Positions 1-12,042 are shown, numbered from the stretch's first letter. The stretch: DNA of 64,000 bases from Lumbricus terrestris (GCA_949752735.1 OX457037.1:33802956-33866955); one strand, 5' to 3'. Program-made: numbers and translations. Notes: generated from the sequence alone by a model not told the origin.

Positions 1-586
1 CACCAGCTGTGGTCCAACATGAAACAGATTAATGATCCTACAAACAAGTACAAGTATATTCGTGGACACTTGTCAACGTTACATTGCTGCAGCAGAAGCC
101 AGGTAGAAATGTCATGGCCAATTATTCCTTGGAAGTTTCTTAAAGCAATTCCTGGCATTATTGGATTGGTAAGCCGTTCCTGAGTGATGGGCAGTAACCT
201 TGGTGGAGTGCCATATAATTTTATGCATTGATTGAATAACAAGATCAATAGGATTTCATCCAGAATATGTCAATAAACAGCATCAGCAGCAGAGTAGTCT
301 GACGTCATGAGCATCAAGATCCCTTTCAATCAACATACAAGTCATGTTACTAGAAGCCGACAAACTGTAAGGTCGGTAAAACGCAAACAGATCGTGCAAG
401 AGACGACACTTCATGAGTCCAAGGTACGAAACTGTAAAAATGTCAGGAAACCACATACAGTAGCAGCCACAAAAGTGATTTGATTTATTGCACGGCTTGC
501 ACCAATGTATGGTTACATTATGCGCATTAGCAGACGCTGCAGAAATTGTCACGCTATATGAAATGCAACAGATCCTTCCTACTTAC

Positions 587-704
587 TCAGCTGGCAGATC
601 TGGAACATCGGAGCCTTGGCCGGGAAGATCAACATGAACCCAGATGGTGCGGTTGCGAATGGCAGCCATCTTTGGATGCTCAACGAATTCCAGGTACATG
701 GTAT
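587..704 (-). CDS. single internal exon, NDRG-family protein (partial)
   Basis: Read on the minus strand, a 118-nt open segment starts after a CTGCAG acceptor (AG at 705-706) and stops at a perfect GTAAGT donor (rc at 581-586). It reads ..TMYLEFVEHPKMAAIRN.. followed by WVHVDLPGQGSDVPDLPA. The block F..hP.M..I.....V.HVD.PGQ.....LP matches the start of the alpha/beta-hydrolase-like NDRG domain, where HVDAPGQ is diagnostic. NDRG proteins are cytoplasmic, catalytically inactive hydrolase-fold proteins linked to differentiation and stress. Neighbouring exons were not found: downstream ones would lie beyond the left edge, and none was recognised up to about 4 kb upstream. The family call rests on one short exon; an isolated pseudo-exon is the main alternative. 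Confidence 0.5.
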
Positions 705-884
705 CTGCAGCAGAAATTCGTTACACAAGCTCATATTATCATATAAATACAATTAATGTAAGGTATTTGTGATATACATAGATGGGGCATTAGGTAAAAT
801 TGCTGTAATATATAATATATATATATATATTATCTATATTTTATTACAACTATGTGTAATTTATATATAAAAATATATACATAT

Positions 885-985
885 ATAGGAATATTAATAT
901 GTATTTCTACATATACATACCTATATTATAGGTATATATATAATATATATATAGTATATGTAGAAATACATATCAATATTCCTAT
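885..985. repeat. AT-rich inverted repeat (hairpin)
   Basis: Arms 885-915 and 955-985 are 31 nt each and complementary at 30 of 31 positions. The loop of about 39 nt contains a further TATA palindrome. It could be a MITE remnant or a simple cruciform; no target duplication was identified. Confidence 0.6.
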
Positions 986-1969
986 AATTCTGAATACTAG
1001 TATGCAGTACATGCTACAGTAAATGCTACAAGACAAGTAACTGTAGTATATGATAGTTTTAAAGTCGTTAGTAAAGAGTTGTTTTTTCTGTTGTTGGCAT
1101 AACTGCATTGTATTTTTGTTGATTGCTTCAATTGGCCTATGCCACTGTCAGGGACCATGGATAATTGGGTCAACCCCCCCCTCTTAGGTTCCCATGTGTA
1201 ACCAGTTTTTATTGTTTTTCAACTTTTCACTGACTTGAGTGATTTGTTCATATTTTGTTCTGATATACGGTTGACGAACAAACAAATATGTAAATAAGTA
1301 AATAAAAAACTAAAAAAGTATGATATTAGAACTAAACAAGCACCATATATACATATATATATACACAAAAAAGAGATAATGTAGATTTAACAGTCTTATT
1401 TATACCCACATATATTGTGTGAACAATAAATGATTTGATTTGATTTGATTCATTGCACCTAGGCGAGAGGTATATTTGACAGAAAGTTGGAAAGTCTTCA
1501 AAGATTTTTGAGAGAAAGATAGGTTAAAAAAAACAACTGAAGCACAGCGTACAGTGACGAGCAGCTTGGCATCACCGATTGTTTCGACCTTACTGTTCCC
1601 TCAATGTCTTCTTCCGTCACTTTCGTTCTCAACGCGAACAAATAAAATCAAGAAGCTGGCAGCAGACAGAGGTGACGAAGAGCAGCGTCAGTAATTGCAG
1701 TCAAGAGCAGCAAGTCGTCTGCGCCTGCGATGGAAGAAGAACTGAAGGACACAAGATGAAAGTGATGCGTGGAGGAAGCAGAGGTCGCATCGTCGTCGTC
1801 GTTTCTGGAGAGGAGTGGCCAGTGATCCACTGTTGACCAAACGCATATCTGCTCAGGATGGTCCTTGAATAGAGGTGATTGATTGTTGCAGCTCTCGTCT
1901 AAGTGCTGAAAGAGGAGCCTAAGAAGCGCTTTCATCGAAAACTAAGATTCAATGCCACTGCTCTGCTGC

Positions 1970-2165
1970 GCACACACACAAACACACACACACACACGGA
2001 CACAGACATACATACACACAAAGACACACATAGACACACACAGACATACATACACACACATATACACACACATACACACACATGCATGCACACTCACTCA
2101 CCGACACACACTCACTCACATACACACACAGACACACACTCAGACACACGTCCAGATGTAGACAA
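1970..2165. repeat. degenerate (CA)n microsatellite
   Basis: Mostly ACACAC with interspersed ACAGAC, ATACAC and CTCACT units. The long open frames on both strands here are low-complexity translations (His/Thr on plus, Cys/Val on minus). Confidence 0.9.
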
Positions 2166-2904
2166 ACACACATAAACTGCAACTGGACTTGCAGACAAAG
2201 GTACACACAGGCAAACACGTATACTATAAAGCATGCATAGAGTATGCAATGCATGTATAAAACATGCACTAAAGTGTGCACACAAAGTCACATACAAGCA
2301 AATGCACGCAGTACAAAAGCAATGCGTTGACAGTGCATTTCTCGGGTTCTTAAAGGTGTTATACCAGGATGTCAAAGTGTGGATTCGTAGACCATTTCTG
2401 GCCTGCAAACAATGTTTTTCTGATCCATGGATCCTTGCCTAAAGACTACACAAGTTGAGAAAAAAAGTTGAAATTTGTAATTTTTAAGGCTTAATTGGAT
2501 TCAAGTGATGGTCACAACTGACAGTGAAGATCAAAATTAAGACTTTCTATAGCCCAACTTAACTATTTATATGCTTAATATGCATCTTTTAAGAGCAAAC
2601 ACTTTCTAGGTATGCACATTCTCTCCCAGACCCAACCTCCATTTTGCTCAGGCAACTCTGGCACCATGGTCCGAAATCTGCTGGAAAATTTGCCACTGGC
2701 CCACCATTAAAAAGGTTCGAAACTCTGTGCAGCTAAATACGCAAACTCATAAAACCATAAATAAACAAATACATAGGCAAAGAACAACATATCGACAACA
2801 ACACACTGAAATCCATACACACAGACAGACAGTAAGTGTACTGTTCGAAAACTTGGCTTAAGCAGTCACTTTTGGTGACTCACACACAATGCACAATCAC
2901 ATGT

Positions 2905-3140
2905 GGCTGTTTATTCATTCATTCAATAATTCATTCATTCATTTGGGAATTCATATAGCGCTTCCATAAGAAAACTACTCAGAGGCCCTCCCAATTTCAA
3001 CACACCCAAAAAGAACAGTTTTAGATTTAGTGAGGAAAGCTTCAGGCAGAGTCCCAGGGTGTAGATGCAACTGCACAGGAAGACCATTCCAGAAAAGGCT
3101 TGATTCCGTATAGCTGCGGTACGAGCGAAGAGAACCAAGA
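2905..3140 (-). repeat. SINE/LINE-tail element, minus orientation
   Basis: An ATTC-repeat array (2910-2945) is followed by a TATAGCGC...CTACTCAGAGGC...CTCCC block. This is the reverse complement of the 3' tail seen on L2-like elements elsewhere in the window. The rest shares GGAAGACCATTCCAGA-type sequence with copies near 18235 and 41203. The microsatellite end is the 3' end. Confidence 0.6.
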
Positions 3141-4235
3141 GAATTCTTTTCTAATCCAAGTTAATTCACACTAATCCAGAGTAGTGAAGTTAGTCTGACG
3201 AAATTGGCAAGCAAAAGAGCAAAGTTTTAAAAAATTCATTACAAACTCGAGTTAACGCTAACGCAAGCCGAGCCGGTGTTGACACGCTGAAGCGCCACCA
3301 AAAGCGCGGCCAAAAGTGTCACCAAAAGCAACACCCGATGACATACTGCTAATAGATGGTCACCAGCAGTGCCATGCAAAGGTATAATCAGACAGAGAAA
3401 ATGATGCGGGCAAAGATCACAACCTTTACGCGAGTGGCGGCGCCAGACACTTTTTGTCGCCAGGGCAGTCATACAAGTAAACAGGGCAGAGGGCAAGTCG
3501 CATGCTCGGTAGCACGAGCCTACATGTATAGGCCTATAATAAAAAAATTGGCAGTACCGTGCTCACTATAGATGCCACAGATGGGTTTTTCCACTAGATC
3601 TAGATTTATTGGCCTTCGTCTGGGCATCTGGTGGGGGATTGGGGAGGGGAAATATGGGTTTATTTAAGTTATGCATGAATATTCTGTGCACTGAGCAATA
3701 TACATTGTATTCACAGTCAAATTCAATGTAAACTGGTTGTGCTACATAATTTTGTTCCACTCATTTTAATTTTAAACTTCACAATCAAGATCATACGTTG
3801 CCAATTCACGAATAATTCATAACCTGGTGACGCAGAAGAATAGCTATGCGCAACACATGCAGAAATAAGCTGTTTTAACATTTCAGTATAGGTCAGGTCA
3901 CTCCTCTCCTTGTCAAGCCGTATCGCATCTCTAACATTGTGTTAATTGTATAAATTTTTATTATTAGACATTGACAAAATCCTATTAGTGTTGGCTAGTC
4001 AGATGATCGGATGGGCGAAGCCATAAAACCAAAAACTTTTGACATTTGGAAAGCAAAATCATATTGAATAATCTCAGTGACTTAGCGAAGCATTGCAACT
4101 TATCTTTCATATAACCTTTTGAAAGCAAAAAGTTCAGCAAATAAAGTAACTGAGTCACATGCTTCATTTGAAAAACAATAAAGCGACAGACCCATGCTGT
4201 TAATTGTATGGCAATGTGGATAAACAGCCACAGAA

Positions 4236-4975
4236 TTTTTCACTGCCAGAACTTTTGCCCTACCAAAATTTGTGCCCTTCCAGAATTTTGCCTGCCAGAA
4301 CTTTTTCCCTGCTAGAACTTTTCCCTGCCACAATTTTTCCCTGCCAGAACGTTTGCCCTACAATAAAAAGACTTTTTCCAAGCCAGAACTTTCCCTGCCT
4401 GAATTTTGCCCTACCACAGTTTTCCTGCCAGAACATTTGCCATGCCTGAATTATACCCTGACAGAATCATTGCCCTGCCAGAATATTGCCCTTCCAGAAT
4501 TTTCGCCCTGCCAGAATTTTGCCCAACCAGGACTTTTGCCCTCACAATTTTGCCCTGCCAGAATTTTTGTCCTGCCACAATTTTTCTCTCCCAGAACTAT
4601 TGCCCTGCCAGAATTCCTCTGCCAGACCTTTTGGCCCTGTCAGAATTTTCGCCCTGTCAGAATTTTGCCCAACCAGGACTTTTGCCCTCACAATTTTGCC
4701 CTGCCAGAATTTTTGTCCTGCCACAATTTTTCTCTCCCAGAACTATTGCCCTGCCAGAATTCCCCTGCCAGACCTTTTGGCCCTGTCAGAATTTTTGCCC
4801 TACCAGAATTTTTGCCATGCCAGAGAGCGGATGGACGGACATGCACAGTAAGGAACAATAATATGCTTGAACAAATTCTACCAGGGCAAAATTTCTGGCA
4901 GGGCAACGACCAGGGCAAAGGCTTTTTTACTAGGGTATTTGCCCTGGCATGCCCTGGCGTAGCGCCGCCACTGCT
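4236..4975. repeat. minisatellite of TTTTGCCCTGCCAGAA-like units
   Basis: About 620 bp of imperfect 15-19 bp units around CCCTGCCAGAATTTT. A higher-order duplication of about 146 bp lies inside: the AACCAGGACTTTTGCCC segment is at 4525 and again at 4671. From about 4880 the same unit appears in inverse orientation (CCAGGGCAAAATTTCTGGCA), ending in a GCCGCCACTG terminus like a hAT element end. Open frames across it are artefacts of the repeat. Confidence 0.85.
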
Positions 4976-5315
4976 TTAAGCATGCCAAAATTTACTCCAA
5001 TGCTTTCAAGTCGGTGCTTGTTGTGTAAACAAAACAATGGTAGGTATACTGAAATCAGGAATTGACAAAACCTGGAAGCAGTGCTGGGATAAATGAATAG
5101 CCAGGGTGACAATTTTAAATACAATGTAAAATAGTACACTATCTGTAAGAACCTATTTGAATAGCATTAAAATATAAAAAAGCAAATGGCTACGAACAAG
5201 TGCAAATAACACTTGTCTATTTAAAAACTATTTAACCATTATCATTTTCAGTTAGATAATTCTATAGCAAGCTTGCAACTGTCCACTGTATTAACATTCA
5301 ACCTGCAGTTTTTTA

Positions 5316-5452
5316 TGGGGCTCAAAGTGTGGCTGGATGGTCATGGACGGCGTCCATGCACTTATTTTAAAATCTGAACGCCATCCTGCCACTTATTTCG
5401 CCAGCACATACTGGAAAGTTAAGGAGCGTCCAGGCTTACCCTTTAAGGGCTG
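5316..5452 (+). mobile_element. degraded hAT MITE, family A
   Basis: It matches the family A copies at 33068, 37711 and 14374 over the GTGGCTGGAnGGTCATGGAC and GGCGTCCATGCACTTATTTT blocks. The right end is diverged (CTTTAAGGGCTG) and no clear 8-bp duplication remains. Confidence 0.7.
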
Positions 5453-5547
5453 GTGTTTAGTTAACATAGGTAAGAGCAACTGTTCACAAGTTTCATCAGA
5501 AGCAATTTTGTTCTTCTTCTTGGTCTCTCTTCCGTCAGGCGCATGTC

Positions 5548-5712
5548 CTACGCCAACGATGAGGCCTCAATATGCCGTCTCCAGCTTGCTCGGTTTCTGA
5601 TTTTATCCACCGCATCTCTCATATCCATGTTCTGTGCTGCTAGATCTTCTTTTATATTGTCCATCCAGGTCTTTGATTGTCTCCCTTAGCTTCTCTTTCC
5701 CTCCACATGCCC
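5548..5712 (-). pseudogene. non-LTR retrotransposon ORF2 C-terminal fragment
   Basis: On the minus strand one frame reads GHVEGKRS, a stop, GRQSKTWMDNIKEDLAAQ, then a segment ending in RNRASWRRHIEASSLA and a stop at 5548-5550. The order GHV..GKRS.GR..K.W.D...DL....A......R..WR is the usual extreme C-terminus of LINE reverse-transcriptase ORFs. It has one in-frame stop and no upstream RT domain, so it is a dead 5'-truncated scrap. Its exact clade cannot be fixed from 50 residues. Confidence 0.65.
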
Positions 5713-6068
5713 ATGCAGCGCTGCAGCCGGTAGCAATTTTGTTACCTGGTGCCGATTAGTGCTGGATAAAAAAAACTTTCTCTCTACTGAAGCAATGGAA
5801 GGAATGTCTTTGTCGAAGCACAGAAGGACTAACTTAATTTGTGGACAATTAATTATTATCCAGTGTAAGCAGCGTTCCTATAGTTTAGTTCACCACCTGA
5901 CGCATCATTCCGCTTTTAAGCTTGGTTCCTGGTTCTGATTTTCCAACTCGTTCATTATATTGTATTTAGAAAATCTTTATAGTGCTTCTCGCAGTGCACA
6001 CTTCCCAGTGCGAGAGACTTAGAGAGAAAAAAGGTCTTGAGACAGTGAAAAGAGTCACATAACCTACC
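5713..6068. other. spacer, no gene seen
   Basis: Single-copy-looking AT-rich DNA between the LINE scrap and the 16-bp minisatellite. No coding or structural signal was seen. Confidence 0.5.
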
Positions 6069-6072
6069 AGTA

Positions 6073-6852
6073 ATAAGGAGGAATACATCAAAGGAGGAAT
6101 ATGTCAAAGAAGGAATACGTCAAAGAAGGAATATATGTCAAAGGAGGAATACGTCAAAGGAGGAATATGTCAAAGGAGGAATACGTCAAAGGAGGAATAC
6201 GTCAAAGGAGGAATACGTCAAAGGAGGAATACGTCAAAGGAGAAATACGTCAAAGGAGGAATACGTCAAAGGAGGAATACGTCAAAGCAGAAATACGTCA
6301 AAGGAGGAATACGTCAAAGGAGGAATACGTCAAAGGAGGAATGCGTCAAAGGAAGAATACGTCAAAGGAGGAATATATGTCAAAGGAGGAATACGTCAAA
6401 GGAGGAATATGTCAAAAGAGGAATACGTCAAAGGAGGAATACGTCAAAGGAGGAATACGTCAAAGGAGGAATATGTCAAAGGAGGAATACGTCAAAGGAG
6501 GAATACGTCAAAGGAGGAATGCGTCAAAGGAGGAATACGTCAAAGGAGAAATACGTCAAAGGAGGAATACGTAAAAGGAGGAATACGTCAAAGCAGAAAT
6601 ACGTCAAAGGAGGAATACGTCAAAGGAGGAATACGTCAAAGCAGAAATACGTCAAAGGAGGAATACGTCAAAGGAGGAATATATGTCAAAAAAGAATACG
6701 TCAAAGGAGGAATATGTCAAAAGAGGAATACGTCAAAGGAGGAATACGTCAAAGGAGGAATACGTCAAAGGAGGAATATGTCAAAGGAGGAATACGTCAA
6801 AGGAGGAATACGTCAAAGGAGGAATACATCAAAGGAGGAATACATCAAAGTA
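6073..6852. repeat. 16-bp minisatellite, about 48 copies
   Basis: Tandem GTCAAAGGAGGAATAC units with rare point variants (ATGTCAAA, AGCAGAAAT, ACATCAAA) run for about 780 bp. The unit is not a multiple of three and has no stop on this strand, so all three plus frames are open and give the same repetitive Lys/Glu/Gly/Arg peptide. There are no spacers, so it is not a CRISPR array. Confidence 0.95.
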
Positions 6853-9300
6853 CTGAGATGTGAAAGCATTTATTTCTAGATTTTTTCTGTTGTTTCATTT
6901 AGTCGATCACAGTGAAGTAAATTCTGACCCAGTTAGATTTAAGAGTCTCATCATTTGGTAAATTAAACATTTTGCTCCTTAAAATAAAGCTGCTCTTTTT
7001 CGATACTCCTTGCATAATGCATATACCGTAGTAACCGTACTTGCATACGACTTGGTCCATTGCTATTCTTAATTCCTCAACATCAGGGCTATCTCCCTGT
7101 TTCCTTTTTGCTCTGCTCAGCCACTGCTGCCATTCTGTTAACCACTTAAGACTATTAAATCTTCTTCAATTTGCTTATTCCTTATAGGCCGCTGTCTAGC
7201 TTTTCTAGTGGACCATCTTCTTTACGCTAGTGATCTGAATCACATGCGTTTGCTTTGTGCCATGAGCTACTAACATGACAAAATGTGGTTTCACTTGGAA
7301 GCAACCATCGAATACCTAATAGAGTAACGATGCAACACGGGTCATCCATAAAGGACATCTTCAAAGAACAGCCTATTTAGATCCCTGGCTCCCTCTGCCG
7401 TCGGCATCTCTCTGTAGTTGGCATAACCTGTCATCTCATATCTTGTGGACATCCGCACTCAAACAGAGAGTACTCAACGCATACTTAAGGCAACCTCACT
7501 GATCTCGCTGGGTGCGGCGTAGTACACAGCTGTCACTTCCAAAGACGAGATTCTAACTGGATCCAGCATTAGCAGATGGCATATAATATGCTAGTCTGGA
7601 TGACCATGGTGTCTAATGCACGGGCTGTCTGAACAAATTCTATGACACAGAAATTACAAACGTACATCCGAAATGGGCGTAACGTTCCCTCTCAATGCGT
7701 ATATGGATGAACCTTATTCATCTGTATGTGATGTCTTTTCAGGATTCATTTTATTTCATTTCGAGAATTTATCTAGCACCTCTTCAAGAAACCTACTCAG
7801 AGGCGCCTCATAGATGTCTCCAGACTATGCTAAATTACATCTACACGAGCACACAAATTCACACCTGCACACACACACACGCACAAATGTAAGTGCATGG
7901 TAAAAAATCCGAACAACAAGACTGCATGAAGAAACAAAGAGAGAGATGGCACAAAAATTGCCATGGTAATAACAGGAAATCTTTGAAAGGACCAAGAAGT
8001 AAGCGCAAAACATCCACCACCACCACCACCGACTACTGCTGCCGCTACTGTTGCTGTGCATTTAATTACCTATAGATGACTTCAGTTTTCAAACGTGTTC
8101 TATGAAAAAGCAGCAGGTGACAGTCCATACGAATATGATTCCAGGAAATTAAAAAGCTCTCTCATCAAAGTCTTATTAAGGAGTCTTTCGGGTGACATGA
8201 GGAAGCCATCTTTCAGGACGGTTTCACTTTCGCATGATGAATCATTGAATCTCCAAGTTGTGAGTTGCCTACTTGCTGAAGTTGTCACAGCACCATCATC
8301 CTATGTTTCCAGTGGATTTGAACTTTTGTTTTCTCTTGGGTTTATTGTAAACTTTTTTATTTGTGGTCTTTGTGTTATTGTTTGTGCTGTCTGTTTTGCA
8401 AGGAACAAAGTTTATGCGATACATTTCGTTGTATTATAACATTTAAAAGGTTTTATGCTGGATAAAATTTGCAGCAGATTGTCAGTTCCAGTGCATTTAG
8501 TCATATCTAGAATTCAATAACATTGTGCAGATTTCAAGTTTCAACCATACAAAAGTTTAAAAGATAACTGTGTTGAATAACCATGAATAAATCAACTGGA
8601 TTAATTGACAAACTCACAATTATTATTATTGTGAACTTAAGATGAACTGGAATGAACTTACGATCGCATCCCAAGTCGTGAACGGTCAGAATGACGACCT
8701 CATTTGGAGCTCGGATTCCCTAAAAGCAAGAAGACTGTCCACAGTTCATATTATGTGCCTTCATCAAAATATGTGTTTTCATTCTAGACTACATAACAGA
8801 TCTTTTAATTTCTGTCTTGCAACTGGCCCTCTACAACAAGACATTCAAAGGTGATCTTACCAGAACACTTTCTCCAACTGCAGGCAGTGTTGGAAGTTTC
8901 TCAAATTCAAAGTTAACTAGCAACCGTAAATACTTTACCGGAAAGTAAAATTAACAAGTCACCTACAAATACTAACTTTATAAAACAAAGTAACAGGCCA
9001 TTCAACCTAAGTGCAATCATGTATAACAAAATTCAAAACTGCAGGATCATACAATGATACAAACTGGCAAGCAATCGTTTCACAACATAAAAAACTTGGG
9101 AAAACTGAAGATTTTTTAATATCTGATAAATATTTACTAGTAAAAAGAAATTGAAGACTTTACAGCTGAAGAAACGTCATTGGCTGCTGAGAAAGTCATG
9201 CATGAAGATCTGAATAAAGTATATTAATTGAAGAGTTATTAAAGAAAGCTGGTCTTTGAACTTCAACAAGGACAGACCACCAACAACTTCTAGAATCTAG
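6853..9300. other. gene-free stretch with a SINE tail
   Basis: It contains a short reversed SINE/LINE tail at about 7737-7815 (ATTTATCTAGCACCTCTTCA..CTACTCAGAGGCGC), a small CA tract (7865-7885) and a CCACCA run (8010-8030). An open frame of about 114 codons at 8095-8439 has no recognisable domain. Nothing else is supported. Confidence 0.5.
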
Positions 9301-9313
9301 ATGAACAGAACAA

Positions 9314-10116
9314 TGTTCTCCTCCTCCTCCTCCTCCTCCTCCTCCTCCTACCATACTCCTCCTCTCTTCCAATCTTCATTTTTCTCTTCCTCCTCCTCCC
9401 CCATCCTCATTTTTCTCTTCCTCCTCCTCCCCATCCTCATTTTTCTCTTCCTCCTCCTCCCCCATCCTCATTTTTCTCGTCCTCCTCCCCTCCCCTCCTC
9501 ATTTTTCTCTTCCTCCTCCCACCCCATCCTCATTTTTCTCTTCCTTTCACCAATCCTCATTTTTCTCTTCCTTTCACCAATCCTCATTTTTCTCTTCCTC
9601 CTCCCCTCCCATCCTCATATTTCTCTTCCTTTCCCCCATCCTCATTTTTCTCTTCCTCTTCTTCCTTCTCTCCTCCCATCCTCATTTTTCTCTCCCTCCT
9701 CCTCTCCCATCCTCATTTTTCTCTCCCTCCTCCCATCCTCATTTTTCTCTTCCTCCTCCCCTCCCCTCCTCATTTTTCTCTTCCTCCTCCCCTCCCCTCC
9801 TCATTTTTCTCTTCCTCCTCCCCCCATCCTCATTTTTCTCTCCCTCCTCCCCTCCCATCCTCATTTTTCTCTCCCTCCTCCCATCCTCATTTTTCTCTTC
9901 CTCCTCCCCTCCCCTCCTCATTTTTCTCTTCCTCCTCCCCTCCCCTCCTCATTTTCTCTCCCTCCTCCCCTCCCATCCTCATTTTTCTCTCCCTCCTCCC
10001 CTCCCATCCTCATTTTTCTCTTCCTTTCCCCCCATCCTCGTTTTTCTCTTCTTCCTCCTCCTTCTCTCCTCCCACCCTCATTTTCTTCCTTCTTTTCTTC
10101 TTCATCTTCTTCCTCT
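9314..10116. repeat. polypyrimidine minisatellite
   Basis: About 800 bp built from CCTCATTTTTCTCTTCCTCCTCCC-type units of roughly 20-30 bp. One strand is nearly all C/T, interrupted only by CA in CCTCAT. The long open frame (Ser/Phe/Leu/Pro on plus, Glu/Arg on minus) is a product of the array. Confidence 0.9.
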
Positions 10117-10219
10117 CGCTACCACTACATGTAAGACTAAGTGATACAAAGTCCACAGCAGCTACTCTGTACTCTGCCTCTGGTCATACAGAGCAGGAAT
10201 AAGTGGAGGAAAGTAAAAC

Positions 10220-10345
10220 ACACACATATATAATTATATATATATATATGTATGAATGAATAATAGAATATATATATATATAATTAATATTAATTATATA
10301 CATATAAATATGTATGAATGAATATATATATATATATAATTATAT
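10220..10345. repeat. AT microsatellites
   Basis: TATATA runs interspersed with TGTATGAATGAATA units. Confidence 0.8.
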
Positions 10346-10669
10346 GAATATACATTATGCAATATGTGTTGTAACATGTACATGCATTAGTCCTTGGAAT
10401 GTCCGTCCGTCTGTCTGTCAACCTCGTCTCGTCTGTTCGGTGTCGCAATGCAAGTAAAAAACCGGTTGGCAAAACACGACACAACAACAATAACAACGTG
10501 ACACAGAGGCATATCGGATTGCATGGCTGCTGATTAAATTCATTCTGTCGCAGAACAGATCGGTCGTATACAACCGATAATACGATACAAGTGTATACCT
10601 TCGTACTGTATCCTTCCTTCAAAAGTTCAGACGTGCACAGACGACCATAATATGACAGAACATTGATAG

Positions 10670-10673
<4 letters not shown>

Positions 10674-10706
<33 letters not shown>
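10674..10706. repeat. (AAT)n microsatellite
   Basis: About 11 AAT units, with shorter ATT/AAT runs again near 10765-10795. Confidence 0.9.
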
Positions 10707-10854
10707 TTTTATGCCTCTGGATAATTTTCTGAAATCCCGAGGGATCTGAGATACCTTGGGTAAATAATAATAATAATTACTATTATTATCATTATATTAG
10801 CAAATAGTGAGTGACAGTCATATAGACATATATGTCCCAACACAGTAATTAATT

Positions 10855-10920
10855 AGCCTTGGAGGATTGAACTTGTACCATTCGCATTGCAGGCCAAGCA
10901 CTCTATCCATATGACTACCT
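10855..10920 (-). mobile_element. tRNA-like SINE head (fragment)
   Basis: The minus strand reads GGTAGTCATATGGATAGAGT (box A-like), then CAAGTTCAATCCTCC (box B-like) in tRNA-like spacing, with no conserved acceptor stem. Best read as a tRNA-derived SINE head, not a functional tRNA. Confidence 0.4.
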
Positions 10921-10973
10921 TAGACCCAAACAAATGCTTCATTCCGTGAATCATTGCATTGCATTGTATTGTA

Positions 10974-11060
10974 TTGTATGAATTTACAAAGCACCTCTCA
11001 CAGTGCATCAGAGGCGCTCCCAATGCAAAAGACCCAGAGAAAATAAAGAAGTTTCGTAGT
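10974..11060 (-). repeat. SINE/LINE tail, minus orientation
   Basis: TGAATTTACAAAGCACCTCT..CATCAGAGGCGCTCCCAATGC has the same layout as the tails at 18235 and 55640. Confidence 0.5.
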
Positions 11061-11329
11061 TTTGAGACATCAACAAGATGTGCTTCGGATAACAAAGAAC
11101 GCGTCAATGTGGAGAGTTGGATTTTGCTATGGGCCACGATGCAACATTTCTAGACCTGGCAAACTTGGCAAAGTCATGCTGAAAGAGACTAAGAGATGGC
11201 AACAAATTACTTGCTTATACTTTCACGCACAGAATAATCTGAATTTCTGGTATGAAAAAACTGCAAAGAAGCAATTGCAATTAATAACTGACATCTATAC
11301 TTTAGTATGGGTTTAACATGACAATGAGA

Positions 11330-11445
11330 AAAGTAGCAATGACAAAAGAAGCAATGACAAAAGAAGCAATGACAAAAGAAGCAATGACAAAAGAACCAAT
11401 GAAAAAAGAAGCCATGACAAAAGAAGCAATGACAAAAGAAGCGCT
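11330..11445. repeat. 15-bp minisatellite, about 8 copies
   Basis: GCAATGACAAAAGAA units repeated with few changes. Because 15 is a multiple of three it reads as a periodic MTKEA peptide, but no gene context surrounds it. Confidence 0.85.
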
Positions 11446-11935
11446 GGTCAATGTTTTACTGCTCTGCCAAGCACTTGTCCACATGCATGAAAAATCGTTG
11501 TTGCATAAACACAAGGTGAATCTACCTGTACATAGACCAACGACATTGTGTTCTGCCTAAGTTTCTGTGCTTTGAATCCTATTGCAACATTTTGTGTTTT
11601 GAATCGCATTGCAAGAGGTGATACACAATGTAAAGTTAGAACAAGCCAGTTAATCTGTAGAGTTGGCACTCTGTCATGTTTGCACTTCAGCTCAAAGATT
11701 CGGAAGCCACTTTCAAGAACTAGCCTGAAAAACAAATGAACCAGGACCAAGCCTTATGTTTTGATAAAAGTATGTGCATGCAAATGCATACACGCATGCA
11801 TGGTGTGTGCGCGTGTGTGTGTGAGAGTGTGTGTAACATTTATAATTACAGTCACACCCTATGAAGAATCTTTCAAAAGTGCTACTTGAAGACATCACAC
11901 ACAATCTTTGGTCTGAATGCAGAAACAGGTCCACC

Positions 11936-12042
11936 AACAAACACACACACTCACACTCAAACACACACAAACAAACACACACACACACAAACACACACAC
12001 ATACAAACACACACACTCACACACACACACATGCACATAAAT
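11936..12042. repeat. (CA)n microsatellite
   Basis: ACACACAC and ACAAACAC units. Source of the Cys/Val-rich minus-strand and Thr/His-rich plus-strand frames. Confidence 0.9.

Larger units (their letters stand above)
705..4199. other. gene-free repeat-rich stretch
   Basis: No exon was recognised. It holds an AT-rich stretch (about 800-990) with a hairpin, a LINE-like 3' tail (AATAAATGATTTGATTTG near 1425-1450), a degenerate CA array (1970-2165), and a reversed SINE/LINE tail at 2905-3140. The short open frames here translate microsatellite or repeat sequence. Confidence 0.6.

Noticed and set aside
1..183. Open frames on both strands at the left edge
   Set aside because: Neither translation resembles a known family, and the segment is truncated by the window.
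1160..1200. C-run near 1175 as a MITE of the G/C-run type
   Set aside because: Too short and without matching ends.
4272..4979. 235-codon open frame
   Set aside because: Follows the CCCTGCCAGAATTTT satellite and ends with it.
6073..6852. CRISPR-like regular repeats
   Set aside because: No spacers between units, and the DNA is clearly from an animal nucleus.
6101..6879. Long open frames of 156-242 codons
   Set aside because: They are the three frames of the 16-bp minisatellite and repeat one peptide; no gene context.
8095..8439. 114-codon open frame with a hydrophobic C-terminal part
   Set aside because: No recognisable family, no splice context, and in repeat-rich DNA; could be chance.
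9301..10134. 277-codon open frame
   Set aside because: Translation of the polypyrimidine array; composition is only Ser/Phe/Leu/Pro.
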